From positions 53,028,646 to 53,092,645 of the forward strand of contig OY804582.1 of NCBI GenBank assembly GCA_963680875.1: a stretch of 64,000 bases of DNA, written 5' to 3'. The notes below the pieces were generated by a model. It was not told the DNA's origin, ran no database searches, and saw only the letters and a list, made by a program, of their open reading frames with translations. The position numbers and the translations under genes are program-made. Below, one piece after another: positions 47,101 through 50,466 of this stretch (position 1 is the first letter of the stretch; every line of letters begins with the position of its first letter). This stretch comes from Bathymodiolus brooksi (Eukaryota > Mollusca > Bivalvia > Mytilida > Modiolidae).

Positions 47101-48242
47101 GACCGTAAGGCCTGAACACTAAATTAGACCATTTGGAGTATAAGTGCAGAGCTTGTTTTATGACCATGTGGCCAGTCTTCTAAACTTTTATTGCAGAGAG
47201 TTATCTACTTTTGATAATACTTGTCACCATAATAAATATAATATTGTTAAAAGTGACATTAAATCAAGCAATTGTTAAACACATCGGTGGTGTAATGGTT
47301 ATTGTGCTATTCTTGAGATCGGTAGAAACACATCGGTGGTGTAATGGTTATTGTGCTATTCTTGAGATCGGTAGAAACACATCGGTGGTGTAATGGTTAT
47401 TGTGCTATTCTTGAGATTGGTAGAAACACATCGGTGGTGTAATGGTTATTGTGCTATTCTTGAGATCGGTAGAAACACGTCGGTGGTGTAATGGTTATTG
47501 TGCTATTCTTGAGATCGGTAGAAACATATCGGTGGTGTAATGGTTATTGTGCTATTATTCTTGAGATCAGTAGAAAATATCGGTGGTGTAATGGTTATTG
47601 TGCTATTATTCTTGAGATCGGTAGATAGTGACCAAAGACTATAAAATTGGTAAAAGTTGGTTCTCCTCTAAATACGCAGCATTAAGGAGTAAGAGCAAAG
47701 GCTTGCTGGCTCGAATCAGGATAATGTGTATGAGTGGAGTGACATGTCTACATGCCGAATGATGTTCAAGTACTATAAAAATTCAACTAAGCATGTTGGG
47801 CTAGTACAAAGCAGGCACCGTTATCATCAAAATGTAACATATTCTCACCATGATATAACTGAATAATTGCTCATTTGGCATTAAGCAACAATCATTCATT
47901 CACTCATATATGTTGTTTCTGTTTCATACTTTTGTTGGGGTTAATGACAGTTAAATGAACTGATCAGAACCAAACTTTAAATACATTCAGGTTCTGTTAT
48001 TTATCATTTTCAACACCAATTTAATTTCAGTATTTTAAATTGTTTTATTGATTTAGGATTCTGATGTATCTGGTGATTCTGAAAGACAACAAGAAAAGAC
48101 CAAGGAGGCATTCCATATGAAGCAAAAACTGTCTTCTGACCAGAAAAAGAAATTCAATGGACTTCCATCAAAGGGGAGACAACTCCCCACAGCAGAAGAA
48201 ACAAAGAGAATTGCTAAGATTTTCTCATCCAAAATATCATGA
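1922..48242 (+). CDS. C2CD3: C2CD3 orthologue, 34 exons, 5' partial
   Basis: Encodes a C2 domain-containing protein 3 orthologue. In vertebrates this protein sits at the distal end of centrioles and is needed for centriole elongation, distal appendage assembly and primary cilium formation. The 34 exons join in phase through GT-AG introns into 2,157 residues plus TGA. Six C2-like segments are seen at about residues 10-215, 307-520, 530-720, 730-980, 985-1137 and 1170-1325. A short Gln/Glu-rich helix follows near 1385-1410, then a disordered acidic tail. Recognition rests on stretches such as [49 protein letters not shown] and [14 protein letters not shown], which resemble human C2CD3 as I remember it. 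The first exon starts in mid-codon, so the N-terminus (around 500 residues in human) lies upstream. I saw no frameshift or internal stop, so the gene looks functional. Exon limits come from reading splice sites and phase, not from transcripts. Confidence 0.93.
2627..2673. repeat. 16-bp-arm hairpin with satellite-like core
   Basis: Left arm ATTTATACCACGGTTT (2627-2642) pairs with AAACCATGGTATAAAT (about 2658-2673) with one mismatch across a 15-base loop. The same core makes up the 40-bp satellite at the far end of the window. Confidence 0.75.
3267..3382 (+). CDS. C2CD3: C2CD3 exon b
   Basis: Lies between AAACAG and GTAAGT. It encodes [10 protein letters not shown], a typical C2 strand, and [14 protein letters not shown]. 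It enters with one base completing Met and leaves with one base. Confidence 0.88.
3642..3900. mobile_element. Tc1/mariner-like MITE, copy 1
   Basis: Inverted termini TACAGTACAGTCAGAGACAT and ATGTCTCTGACTGTACTGTA, about 45 bp each, include TA target sites and the CAGT ends usual for Tc1/mariner elements. It has no coding capacity and lies in the intron after exon b. A second copy, same orientation, is at 46164-46400. Confidence 0.8.
3905..3985 (+). mobile_element. SINE A tail fragment
   Basis: 'ctccagtttcctccacca' and 'ttgttgaaagtggcatta' match the 3' half of family A. It directly abuts the MITE. Confidence 0.6.
4126..4244 (+). CDS. C2CD3: C2CD3 exon c
   Basis: Lies between ATTTCAG and GTATGT. 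It encodes [15 protein letters not shown] and [13 protein letters not shown], further strands of the first C2 segment. It ends on a codon boundary. Confidence 0.88.
4255..5051. mobile_element. Nested foldback/MITE cluster with AGGCC termini
   Basis: Outer inverted ends are AGGCCTAAATTAAAAAATTG at 4255 and the complement ending TTTAATTTAGGCCT at 5051. An inner inverted pair at 4469-4509 and 4694-4734 shares GTTTCCCCTTACCCGACC. This looks like an insertion of one AGGCC-ended element in a relative, or a rearranged pair; exact limits are uncertain. Confidence 0.65.
5143..5415 (-). mobile_element. SINE family B copy, antisense
   Basis: Reverse complement of family B: tail 'gagtgattgttgtttaacgc' and 'gctatatcatgg' come first, then 'gacatgtcactccactc'. 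It is the only clear antisense B copy. Confidence 0.7.
5584..5748 (+). CDS. C2CD3: C2CD3 exon d
   Basis: 55 codons between ATATTTCAG and GTGAGT. It carries [15 protein letters not shown] and ends in GLYGNLK, continued by VSVEL in the next exon: the final strands of C2 segment 1. Confidence 0.88.
5821..5995 (-). mobile_element. SINE family A copy, antisense
   Basis: Reverse complement of the family A 3' two-thirds: 'ggtgtttaacacc', 'ggtcagttttattggtgg', 'cagagaaaaccacc' and 'gaacgggattcaaactc' (inverted B box). Confidence 0.7.
7092..7376. repeat. 79-bp direct repeat inside the TTAA transposon
   Basis: 'gattatgattttactcaatca' followed by a 'cggtgttcataaaagatg' block recurs at about 7195, 7275 and 7353, with a partial older copy at 7098. 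It lies just upstream of the TATA box and may be a promoter-proximal amplification. Confidence 0.75.
7430..7436 (+). promoter_or_regulatory. Putative TATA box for the transposon ORF
   Basis: TATAAAG lies about 43 bases before the ATG at 7473, within CTATATAAAGCACC. The spacing allows a very short 5' UTR. This is position and motif evidence only. Confidence 0.4.
7473..7703 (+). CDS. 76-residue acidic ORF, P2X7-tail-like N-terminus?
   Basis: Encodes [15 protein letters not shown], an acidic stretch, then [20 protein letters not shown] and a polar end. The '[14 protein letters not shown]' block resembles the N-terminal lead of invertebrate proteins annotated 'P2X purinoceptor 7-like', which carry the Cys/His-rich zinc-binding domain of the P2X7 tail. 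That domain is not in this frame, so the ORF is either a first exon or truncated. It sits on its own inside the TTAA transposon and is probably element-encoded or captured cargo. The family assignment is from memory of the motif. Confidence 0.45.
   Translation: MSSSGTESDSSASSDVDFDDNGEFGYQLEPEYTEEELRQMEEAASAQHREIENNPRQNDKNLISTDIHLDKVRKRS
9961..10174 (+). CDS. C2CD3: C2CD3 exon e
   Basis: Follows TTTTATAG and precedes GTAAGT. It begins [12 protein letters not shown], the close of the first C2 segment, then runs into a proline-rich linker ([16 protein letters not shown]). The intron before it holds the 3.6 kb TTAA transposon. Confidence 0.88.
10303..10440 (+). repeat. ~38-bp tandem repeat, 4 copies, alternating type
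   Basis: 'catttatttggatattgaaaa' alternates with 'catttatttggttattgaaaa', joined by 'attgaaaaaacat'. Intronic; the 83-codon open frame across it is a repeat artefact. Confidence 0.75.
10995..11098 (+). CDS. C2CD3: C2CD3 exon f
   Basis: Lies between AAATATAG and GTAAAG. It encodes a polar linker, [15 protein letters not shown] to YTDYSPE, between C2 segments 1 and 2. It ends on a codon boundary. Confidence 0.82.
11360..11670. repeat. Possible dispersed repeat with GC-rich core
   Basis: GC-richer than its surroundings. It contains a small inverted repeat, 'tttgaacaccct' with 'agggtgttcaaa', around a GAGGCGCAGCCGAAG core. Limits and family are unknown. Confidence 0.3.
11831..11960 (+). CDS. 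C2CD3: C2CD3 exon g
   Basis: Lies between ATTTCCAG and GTAAAA. It encodes [18 protein letters not shown], the start of C2 segment 2, and a Pro-rich loop. Confidence 0.85.
12680..13012. mobile_element. Foldback element with ~75-bp arms
   Basis: Arms at 12856-12930 and 12936-13010 are near-perfect inverted copies, both holding 'aaggaatatttgaaattgt', 'gaacaggtt' and a 'gtttacgctt' block. An extra 'ataacctgggttggg' piece at 12732-12746 suggests the element extends upstream. It ends 64 bases before exon h. Confidence 0.75.
13077..13201 (+). CDS. C2CD3: C2CD3 exon h
   Basis: Lies between TATTTCAG and GTAAGA. It encodes [15 protein letters not shown] and [13 protein letters not shown], a core C2 strand pair; NPTFVF is a common C2 signature. 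Confidence 0.9.
13284..13425 (+). mobile_element. SINE family A, 5'-truncated
   Basis: Starts at the 'gtgataaagtttgtcagt' block and keeps the full tail to 'accataaaccaaacc'. The tRNA-like head is missing. Confidence 0.7.
14033..14134 (+). CDS. C2CD3: C2CD3 exon i
   Basis: 34 codons between TTTTCAG and GTAAGC. It encodes [17 protein letters not shown] and [10 protein letters not shown]; the IEVWDK strand is characteristic of C2 domains. Confidence 0.9.
14448..14534 (+). CDS. C2CD3: C2CD3 exon j
   Basis: 29 codons, [18 protein letters not shown] to LLKSQ, after TTTTCCAG. The donor GTAAAT and the last 20 exonic bases are the first unit of a five-copy 37-bp tandem repeat. I chose the first donor because later ones shift the frame or include a TGA. 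Confidence 0.86.
14515..14700 (+). repeat. 37-bp tandem repeat duplicating an exon end and donor
   Basis: Five units start at 14515, 14552, 14589, 14626 and 14664. Each has the last 20 bases of exon j (20th base variable in one), the GT donor and about 17 intron bases. Four units keep GTAAAT; one has GTGAAT. Confidence 0.9.
14918..14936 (+). repeat. Poly-G tract (19 G)
   Basis: Uninterrupted run of 19 G in the intron after exon j. A second run of 18 G is at 20189-20206. Both could form quadruplexes and are prone to length error in assemblies. Confidence 0.85.
15020..15124 (+). CDS. C2CD3: C2CD3 exon k
   Basis: 35 codons between GTCTTTCAG and GTAATC. It encodes [18 protein letters not shown] and [14 protein letters not shown], the last strands of C2 segment 2. 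Confidence 0.9.
15164..15391 (+). mobile_element. SINE family A copy
   Basis: Complete head to tail: 'gtcatggttgtgatcgtatg', B-box-like GAGGTCGAATCCCGC, 'gacaggtcggtggttttctc' and 'gtggcgttaaacaccataa'. Confidence 0.75.
15737..15816 (+). CDS. C2CD3: C2CD3 exon l
   Basis: Lies between CTGTAG and GTAATG. It encodes [11 protein letters not shown] and [12 protein letters not shown] and leaves two bases of a split codon, which forces a further small exon before the one at 16937. Confidence 0.85.
16085..16200 (+). repeat. Dispersed repeat family C copy
   Basis: 'tttgattttgagcgtacc', 'tgatgaaggtgattccagaa' and 'acgtgtcatgcgcactgag' recur at 21775-21895, 42010-42415 and, inverted, 34375-34450. Probably a short transposon of unknown class. 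Confidence 0.65.
16557..16600 (+). CDS. C2CD3: C2CD3 exon m, 44-bp small exon
   Basis: Found by phase. The exon ending at 15816 leaves two bases, while the exon at 16937 needs one. This 44-bp segment, between TTTTACAG and GTACAG, supplies exactly that and reads [14 protein letters not shown] in frame, giving [10 protein letters not shown] across the junction. The same segment also lies in a longer unrelated open frame, which I discount. Confidence 0.75.
16937..17086 (+). CDS. C2CD3: C2CD3 exon n
   Basis: Lies between TATTTCAG and GTCAGT. It encodes [18 protein letters not shown] and [13 protein letters not shown], opening C2 segment 3. It leaves one base. Confidence 0.88.
17190..18822 (+). 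mobile_element. GCTCACCTGA-bounded composite element
   Basis: A first 5' end (TTAGCTCACCTGACCC) lies at 17190 and a second at 18371; the only 3' end (TCAGGTGAGC at about 18785, then CTCTAG) is at 18822. The two ends form a 10-bp inverted repeat. Between the 5' ends lies a ~160-bp tandem array (about 17565-18365). This looks like an element with a partial copy beside it, in the intron after exon n. Confidence 0.7.
17565..18365 (+). repeat. ~160-bp tandem array inside the composite element
   Basis: A GGAGTTATTGCCCTT-type motif recurs at about 17698, 17861, 18017, 18181 and 18344, spaced 156-164 bases, with 'aaaactataagagatagatg' and 'catgtcaagatctac' blocks in each unit. Confidence 0.8.
18825..18925 (+). 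mobile_element. SINE B fragment
   Basis: 'cagatcagaccaaacaagac', 'tataaatttggt' and 'cgcagcattaaggaata' match the middle of family B. Both ends are lost. Confidence 0.45.
19163..19291 (+). CDS. C2CD3: C2CD3 exon o
   Basis: Lies between TTATTTTAG and the weak donor GTTTGT. It encodes [18 protein letters not shown] and [18 protein letters not shown], within C2 segment 3. Confidence 0.86.
19331..19690 (+). mobile_element. TACAGTAGTC-ended MITE relative
   Basis: Starts TACAGTAGTCTGTATAAGAC and contains two 'aggccatccctcttataagg'-type blocks like those in 34755-35430 and 58344-58511. The right end is decayed. Confidence 0.45.
19793..20068 (+). mobile_element. SINE A-like copy with a different head
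   Basis: The 3' half is family A, but the head reads 'gggtggctcaatgagttagg' with B-box-like GGGTTCGCGCCCAGC, so it is a subfamily with another tRNA-like head. The 99-codon frame over it is not a gene. Confidence 0.65.
20189..20206 (+). repeat. Poly-G tract (18 G)
   Basis: Intronic homopolymer, 117 bases before exon p. Confidence 0.85.
20323..20417 (+). CDS. C2CD3: C2CD3 exon p
   Basis: Lies between TTTTTACAG and GTAACC. It encodes a Gly/Ser turn, then [20 protein letters not shown], a C2 strand and loop. It ends on a codon boundary. Confidence 0.87.
20549..20800 (+). mobile_element. SINE family A copy
   Basis: 'ccatcgtggtcatgattgta', GAGTTTGAAACCCG in the B-box position, and 'gtggcattaaacaccataaa'. 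Head to tail complete, slightly diverged. Confidence 0.7.
21005..21142 (+). CDS. C2CD3: C2CD3 exon q
   Basis: 46 codons between TATTTTTAG and GTATTG. It encodes [18 protein letters not shown] and [12 protein letters not shown], near the end of C2 segment 3. Confidence 0.88.
21468..21524 (+). CDS. C2CD3: C2CD3 exon r
   Basis: 19 codons between TTTTCAG and GTAAGA, reading [19 protein letters not shown]. Both ends are in phase 0, so it could be skipped without a frameshift. Confidence 0.85.
21775..21895 (+). repeat. Dispersed repeat family C copy
   Basis: 'tttgacgttgagcgtaccta' and 'ttattccagaaacgtgt' match the copy at 16085. A T/C-rich tract of about 60 bases follows (21888-21945). Confidence 0.6.
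22030..22180 (+). mobile_element. Degenerate SINE A fragment
   Basis: 'aaagtttgtt', 'agaatagtggtttttc' and 'catgatataactgaaata' follow the family A order with many changes. Confidence 0.45.
22341..22427 (+). CDS. C2CD3: C2CD3 exon s
   Basis: 29 codons between TGTTTTAG and GTAAGT. It encodes [15 protein letters not shown] and [14 protein letters not shown], the first strand of C2 segment 4. Confidence 0.9.
22624..22728 (+). CDS. C2CD3: C2CD3 exon t
   Basis: 35 codons between TTTTTACAG and GTAAAT. It encodes [20 protein letters not shown] and [14 protein letters not shown]; the SYVKVKMSF strand is a C2 core. Confidence 0.9.
23425..23605 (+). CDS. C2CD3: C2CD3 exon u
   Basis: Lies between ATTTACAG and GTATGA. 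It encodes [20 protein letters not shown] (typical C2 'SPEF' turn) and [17 protein letters not shown]. Confidence 0.9.
23790..24135. repeat. CCAAT-rich dispersed repeat, copy 1
   Basis: Contains two direct copies of 'accaatcagcaatgagctta' (one base different) and an inverted 'gattggtcaata'; ends 'acaacaaacatctaatttta'. It matches 46645-46830, which has the same order and the same 'agatacaacaaacatctaat' end. Probably a foldback-type element. Confidence 0.6.
24203..24328 (+). CDS. C2CD3: C2CD3 exon v
   Basis: Lies between TTTATTCAG and GTACAC. It encodes [20 protein letters not shown] and [20 protein letters not shown]. The following intron of 7.3 kb is mostly a 41-bp minisatellite. Confidence 0.88.
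24394..24545. mobile_element. TACAGTGAA-ended MITE
   Basis: TACAGTGAACTCTG at the left and TTTCACTGTA at the right, with TA target sites, 152 bp. It ends about ten bases before the 41-bp minisatellite. Confidence 0.65.
24555..31208 (+). repeat. 41-bp minisatellite, ~165 copies
   Basis: Continuous array of 'gttgtctgatagatagtagg' + 'acattcagttgtcatcttct' + t. Units vary at a few fixed places: taggac/tagaac, gttgtc/gtcgtc/gtcatc and gtctg/gtgtg. About eight units are 27 bp, lacking the same 14 bases (tcatcttcttgttg). It fills most of the 7.3 kb intron between exons v and w and has no open frame of note. Confidence 0.97.
31311..31498 (-). mobile_element. SINE family A copy, antisense
   Basis: Reverse complement: 'ggtgtttaacaccactttca' at the left, 'ccatacaatcatggccatga' at the right. 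The middle section with the B box is missing. Confidence 0.7.
31653..31889 (+). CDS. C2CD3: C2CD3 exon w
   Basis: Lies between TTCTCAAAG and GTAATA. It joins in frame to give [17 protein letters not shown], then [20 protein letters not shown] and [17 protein letters not shown]. This is one of the most C2CD3-like stretches. It closes C2 segment 4. Confidence 0.92.
32112..33093. mobile_element. TACAGTCAAACCTG-ended element, interrupted
   Basis: Left end TACAGTCAAACCTGT and right end CAGGTTTGACTGTA form a TA-flanked inverted pair. The right 150 bases (32944-33093) match 48630-48812. The middle holds unrelated foldback sequence, so this is a MITE split by later insertions. Confidence 0.6.
32773..32940. 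repeat. 168-bp palindrome
   Basis: 'aggaataacagtactgtatt' at the left pairs with 'aatacagtactgttattcct' at the right, continuing through 'caattgtggatttgac' and its complement. The small centre is GC-rich. Confidence 0.85.
33191..33329. repeat. 139-bp palindrome
   Basis: 'attttgaatatcaaaataag' pairs with 'cttattttgatattcaaaat'. The centre contains 'gtgggcggaactctttccac'. Confidence 0.85.
33875..34015 (+). CDS. C2CD3: C2CD3 exon x
   Basis: Lies between TTTTTTTCAG and GTGAGG. It encodes [20 protein letters not shown] and [13 protein letters not shown], opening C2 segment 5. Confidence 0.9.
34375..34450 (-). repeat. Repeat family C fragment, inverted
   Basis: 'gtttctggaataaccttcat' is the complement of the family C core. 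Confidence 0.6.
34618..34729 (+). CDS. C2CD3: C2CD3 exon y
   Basis: Lies between TTTTTTCAG and GTAAGT. It encodes [20 protein letters not shown] and [14 protein letters not shown]. It leaves two bases of the Trp codon. Confidence 0.89.
34755..35430 (+). mobile_element. MITE relative with internal 57-bp array
   Basis: Starts 'tactgtagtcttcctcttgt'. At 34830-35390 a 57-bp unit ('ccctctcaatagaggctacc' + 'tctcttataaggccattagt' + 'aaatactactaaattgt') is repeated about ten times. One unit matches the interior of the MITE at 58344-58511. 57 is divisible by three, so a 207-codon open frame runs through it; that is not a gene. Confidence 0.8.
35685..35843 (+). CDS. C2CD3: C2CD3 exon z
   Basis: Lies between TTTCTTTAAG and GTAGGT. 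It encodes [16 protein letters not shown], a His/Lys-rich loop ([12 protein letters not shown]) and [12 protein letters not shown], a canonical closing C2 strand. Confidence 0.9.
35897..36170 (+). mobile_element. SINE family A copy
   Basis: Full length: 'ggggccgtcatggccgtgat', 'gttgtgagattgaatcccac', and a tail ending in an 'accaaccaaaccaacc' run. It directly precedes a SINE B copy. Confidence 0.75.
36186..36615 (+). mobile_element. SINE family B with tail expanded 45 bp x3
   Basis: Head GTGGTGTAATGGTTAGCGTG is an excellent A-box-like sequence. The tail 'gtgttaaagaacaattattg' + 'actcacc' plus flanking bases is repeated three times at 45-bp spacing (36481, 36526, 36571). Confidence 0.75.
36880..36979 (+). 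CDS. C2CD3: C2CD3 exon aa
   Basis: Lies between GATTTCAG and GTTAGT. It encodes [20 protein letters not shown] and AHITSK, the end of C2 segment 5. It ends on a codon boundary. Confidence 0.89.
37300..37560 (+). mobile_element. SINE family A copy
   Basis: 'ggggtcgttgtggtcatgat', GAGTTCGAATCTC and a tail 'aacaccataaccctaaccct'. It ends 14 bases before exon bb and so supplies nearly all of the sequence just upstream of that acceptor. Confidence 0.75.
37575..37795 (+). CDS. C2CD3: C2CD3 exon bb
   Basis: Lies between ATTATAG and GTTAGT. It encodes an acidic linker ([20 protein letters not shown]), a Lys-rich patch ([10 protein letters not shown]), then [18 protein letters not shown], the start of C2 segment 6. 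Confidence 0.9.
37821..37968. mobile_element. CAATATACGTACATTGTC palindromic MITE, copy 1
   Basis: Left CAATATACGTACATTGTC pairs with right GACAGTGTACATGTATTGTG. A shorter relative is at 51670-51771. Confidence 0.65.
38085..39205 (+). mobile_element. SINE family B with internal 68/67-bp array
   Basis: Head fragment and 'ggaatcaggataatgtgt' at the left, 'catgataaagctgaaaagtt' tail at the right. Between 38219 and about 39100 the SINE segment 'ggactgttgttttggtgaac' ... 'ttggtctattacaaagatt' is repeated 13 times. Units of 68 and 67 bp alternate in the middle, giving a 135-bp period that leaves a 232-codon minus-strand frame open; not a gene. Confidence 0.85.
39484..39640 (+). CDS. C2CD3: C2CD3 exon cc
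   Basis: Lies between CTTTTATAG and GTAGTT. It encodes [32 protein letters not shown] and [11 protein letters not shown]. 'NPLWDH' is a classic C2 turn. Confidence 0.91.
40033..40084 (+). CDS. C2CD3: C2CD3 exon dd
   Basis: 52 bp between CCTTTTCAG and GTATGA. It encodes [17 protein letters not shown], the 'LKVWHK' C2 strand. Confidence 0.9.
40370..40605 (+). mobile_element. SINE family A, head-truncated
   Basis: Begins at 'tttacaactacctatgcaat' and keeps 'tgttcgaatcccgttcatgg' and the tail. Confidence 0.7.
40753..40880 (+). CDS. C2CD3: C2CD3 exon ee
   Basis: Lies between CTTTACAG and GTCAGT. It encodes [16 protein letters not shown] and [17 protein letters not shown], a highly conserved C2CD3 segment. 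It closes C2 segment 6. Confidence 0.92.
40931..41200 (+). mobile_element. SINE family A copy
   Basis: 'ggggccgacgtggtcgtgat', 'gagttcgaaccccgcttagg' and 'gtggtgttaagatccataaa'. It lies 50 bases after exon ee. Confidence 0.75.
41610..41947 (+). repeat. 48-bp minisatellite, 7 copies
   Basis: 'tgtgtccatacctctgctgg' + 'tggatcattagtcctcaagg' + 'gtatcatc' repeated with almost no variation. 48 is divisible by three, so three frames stay open across it. The near identity suggests a recent expansion. Confidence 0.95.
42010..42415 (+). repeat. Repeat family C with 37-bp expansion
   Basis: Family C copy whose core 'cttttgactgaggatacatg' + 'atgaaggttattccaat' is repeated about seven times (42127-42378) before the normal 'ccagaaacttgtcgtgtgca' end. 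It finishes about 35 bases before exon ff. Confidence 0.85.
42451..42875 (+). CDS. C2CD3: C2CD3 exon ff
   Basis: Lies between TTTTTTCAG and GTAATT. It continues the last C2 strand ([12 protein letters not shown]), then runs through a Pro/Ser-rich linker and a helix-forming stretch ([20 protein letters not shown]) and a Ser-rich segment. Confidence 0.9.
42889..42912. repeat. (AT)n microsatellite
   Basis: Run of AT dinucleotides just after the donor of exon ff. Confidence 0.8.
42955..43225 (+). mobile_element. Two SINE A tail fragments
   Basis: One degenerate tail at 42955-43072 and a better one at 43110-43222 ('ttctccgggtactctgattt' to 'accataacccctaaccc'). Confidence 0.55.
43226..44170. other. 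Unassigned intron sequence
   Basis: AT-rich intron. The only recognisable piece is a short CAGGTGAGCGATACA motif near 43323, a remnant of the GCTCACCTGA element end. Confidence 0.4.
44213..46106 (+). CDS. C2CD3: C2CD3 exon gg, 1.9 kb disordered-tail exon
   Basis: Lies between ATATTTCAG and GTGTGT. Its 632 codons begin [18 protein letters not shown], a short amphipathic helix. A low-complexity Ser/Thr/Asn/Asp-rich region follows, with five TPRD/TPRE motifs and one SPRE at about 44632-44859. Acidic runs ([16 protein letters not shown]) lie near 45095-45140. Near the end is [17 protein letters not shown] (about 46007-46057), which I recognise as a conserved C-terminal C2CD3 motif. The upstream ATG at 44175 is intronic. 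Minus-strand open frames here are shadows. Confidence 0.93.
46164..46400. mobile_element. Tc1/mariner-like MITE, copy 2
   Basis: TACAGTGCAGTCAGAGACA ... TGTCTCTGACTGTACTTA. Same interior as 3642-3900 with substitutions and small deletions; in the last intron of C2CD3. Confidence 0.78.
46645..46830. repeat. CCAAT-rich dispersed repeat, copy 2
   Basis: Matches 23790-24135: 'ggttcatatttccagtcaac', 'caatcagcaat' and 'agatacaacaaacatctaat'. Confidence 0.6.
47279..47910 (+). mobile_element. SINE family B with tRNA-like head expanded x7
   Basis: The A-box-containing head 'atcggtggtgtaatggttat' + 'tgtgctattcttgagatcgg' is repeated at 49-bp spacing from 47281 to about 47628. Then follows the normal body ('agtggagtgacatgtctaca') and tail ('gatataactgaataattgct' ... 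'aacaatcattcattcactca'). Confidence 0.85.
48057..48242 (+). CDS. C2CD3: C2CD3 terminal exon
   Basis: Follows TTGATTTAG and reads [19 protein letters not shown], then [19 protein letters not shown], ending IS and TGA at 48240-48242. Its basic, helical C-terminus resembles the end of vertebrate C2CD3. Confidence 0.88.
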   Translation, partial: DSDVSGDSERQQEKTKEAFHMKQKLSSDQKKKFNGLPSKGRQLPTAEETKRIAKIFSSKIS

Positions 48243-48420
48243 ACAAAAACATATTGTTCCTTTTTGTAGGCTTGTATAATTTATATTCTTAAGTGCCAAA
48301 TTTCGTGATTGACCTTCAGTTGACCTTCGTGTCGTTATTTGCTGACGGCTGTACAAGACCCAAAGTATGATTCAAAACGGTTTGCACTCCATGCAATAAA
48401 CCACATTATGGGAATTTAAG
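48243..48420 (+). other. Start of C2CD3 3' UTR with possible poly(A) signal
   Basis: Non-coding sequence after the stop. AATAAA at 48395-48400 is the first canonical poly(A) signal and could end the transcript near 48415-48425. Later signals also exist, so the true 3' end is not fixed by sequence alone. Confidence 0.4.
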
Positions 48421-48619
48421 AATGATATTAAATTATAATGTTATTTACAATGTTGTGATTTGAGAATTAAATAGCATGGTAGCTTTTGTATCAACGATCA
48501 TCCATATTATCAAAATCAGATATTAGATATCATCATAAAACACATATTCAGTCCATAACTAGAAAAAAATATAATTGTAAAGGAACAGATGTATTAAGGA
48601 CTGTAGATGGCCCCCAAAA

Positions 48620-48812
48620 GCCATGTATTGTAGTACCTCAAAATTAAGAGGTCACCTTTGAGACAGAGATAAGTGGTCTTATAAGACAGGTGACCTCATA
48701 AAAGAGGTTCAATTCATATGAAGTTTTCCATGACAGGACAAGAAAAGGTGACCTTTCAATACATGTGACTGCTTAATAGAGGTGACTGCATGGGCAGGTT
48801 AGACTGTACTGA
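48620..48812. mobile_element. CAGGTTAGACTGTA-ended MITE relative
   Basis: 'taagacaggtgacctc', 'aaaagaggttcaattcatat' and 'ggcaggttagactgta' match 32944-33093. The left end is less clear. It lies in the presumed 3' flank of C2CD3. Confidence 0.6.
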
Positions 48813-50097
48813 CATTAAAATTGTGTTAAGACAGCGCTACATCAAATATAACTGGGGTTATAACTTATAAGGATAGTTTGTGTTTCTGTGGTATTTAAGT
48901 AATCAGAATTCATAAAAACTTTCGAAGTATTGGAAAAGTCATCATTTTAGCAATTGCTTGACACATATTCAAAGGTATTTCTCCTGTATTTAGGCAATGC
49001 ATTGTACACGAATCATTCTGATTTGTTTAATTATCGCTGAAAGTTGGTGCCAAATTGGGGCCCTTATCACATCTAGTCCTTTTTTTTTTCAAATTCATAT
49101 AATGAAAGACTTATACTTAAATATTATAGTATATGCACTAACTAGTCAGTAGAAAATATAGATAAAAATTTAGTTGTAATAATAACAGACTTAACTTCTT
49201 TGTAATAGATTTGTGTTCTATTATAATCAGATATTAACATTCATTAATATCTTTAGGTATCTTGTTTTTATTGTGTATCAACTTAATTTGGAATGTAATG
49301 GAATTTACAACACACCATGAGGTTAAAGGTCACTGAAAAAGAAAGGTCATTAAAATGATGTTATAACCTAATTGTTAAAATTGATATAGAAAACCATGAC
49401 TTTTTGTGAGCCGTGTGACGTCTACGGTCTAGTAAATGTTAGAAGAAGTCTATGGAATATGATCAGATAAACCTCTTATATAGTAAATTAGTATCTCCAG
49501 TATGTACTATTGATATTAATTAGAATATATATATATATATATATATATGGGCATTTAAACAACATATTTAGTTATTTGTTTTTTGTGTATAAATATTATT
49601 GTACTCATCTGTTATTTATTCTTTGTTTATCTTGGATATTTTGTTGTTGATATTTTAACCATAAAGTGAAGAAAAAAAATGTTAAAAGTTACATTTGATA
49701 TAATTTTTATAAATATAAAAGTCCTTCAATCATAATCAAATTAGCATTGTAGTTTTTTATTAGTATCTTAGATATTCATACATCTGTTTAATATTCATTT
49801 TTCGTTCATTAATTAAGCCTAGGGCTGTTTTATCTGTGATAGACATCATCTCATACAATTGACCATATTTACATGTCTGACTTGATTCTAAAATTATACA
49901 TATTTTCACAATATTATAGGAGTAACTTCCCTTTAGTGTGTGCAAAAAGGTCCATTTTGTGCAAAGTTCAATGAAAATAAAATATATTTTCCCCATCATC
50001 TATAAACAAAAAATTAATATTGTGACAACTTGTGAATTTCCTATATGTTCTATTTGCTATAAAACTATGCTTAAATTCTTTGTCCTTTCTGTTGCTC
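48813..50097. other. AT-rich gene-free sequence
   Basis: No coding potential on either strand. An (AT)n run lies at about 49527-49548. May include the distal 3' UTR of C2CD3 if the early poly(A) signal is not used. Confidence 0.5.
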
Positions 50098-50466
50098 TTG
50101 CTAGAATGGGTACTATTTGTCCGTCGTAAGGGGCTAGAATGGGTACTATTTGTCAGTCGTAAGGGGCTAGAATGGGTACTATTTGTCAGTCGTAAGGGGC
50201 TAGAACTGGGTACTATTTGTCAGTCGTAAGGGGCTAGAATGGGTACTATTTGTCAGTCGTAAGGGGCTAGAATGGGTACTATTTGTCAGTCGTAAGGGGC
50301 TAGAATGGGTACTATTTGTCAGTCGTAAGGGGCTAGAACTGGGTAATATTTGTCAGTCGTATGGGGCTAGAATGGGTACTATTTGTCAGTCGTAAGGGGC
50401 TAGAATGGGTACTATTTGTCAGTCGTAAGGGGCTAGAACTGGGTACTATTTGTCAGTCGTAAGGGA
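50098..50466 (+). repeat. 33-bp minisatellite, ~11 copies
   Basis: 'ggctagaatgggtactattt' + 'gtcagtcgtaagg'. Some units are 34 bp with 'gaactggg'. Open frames across it are artefacts. Confidence 0.92.
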
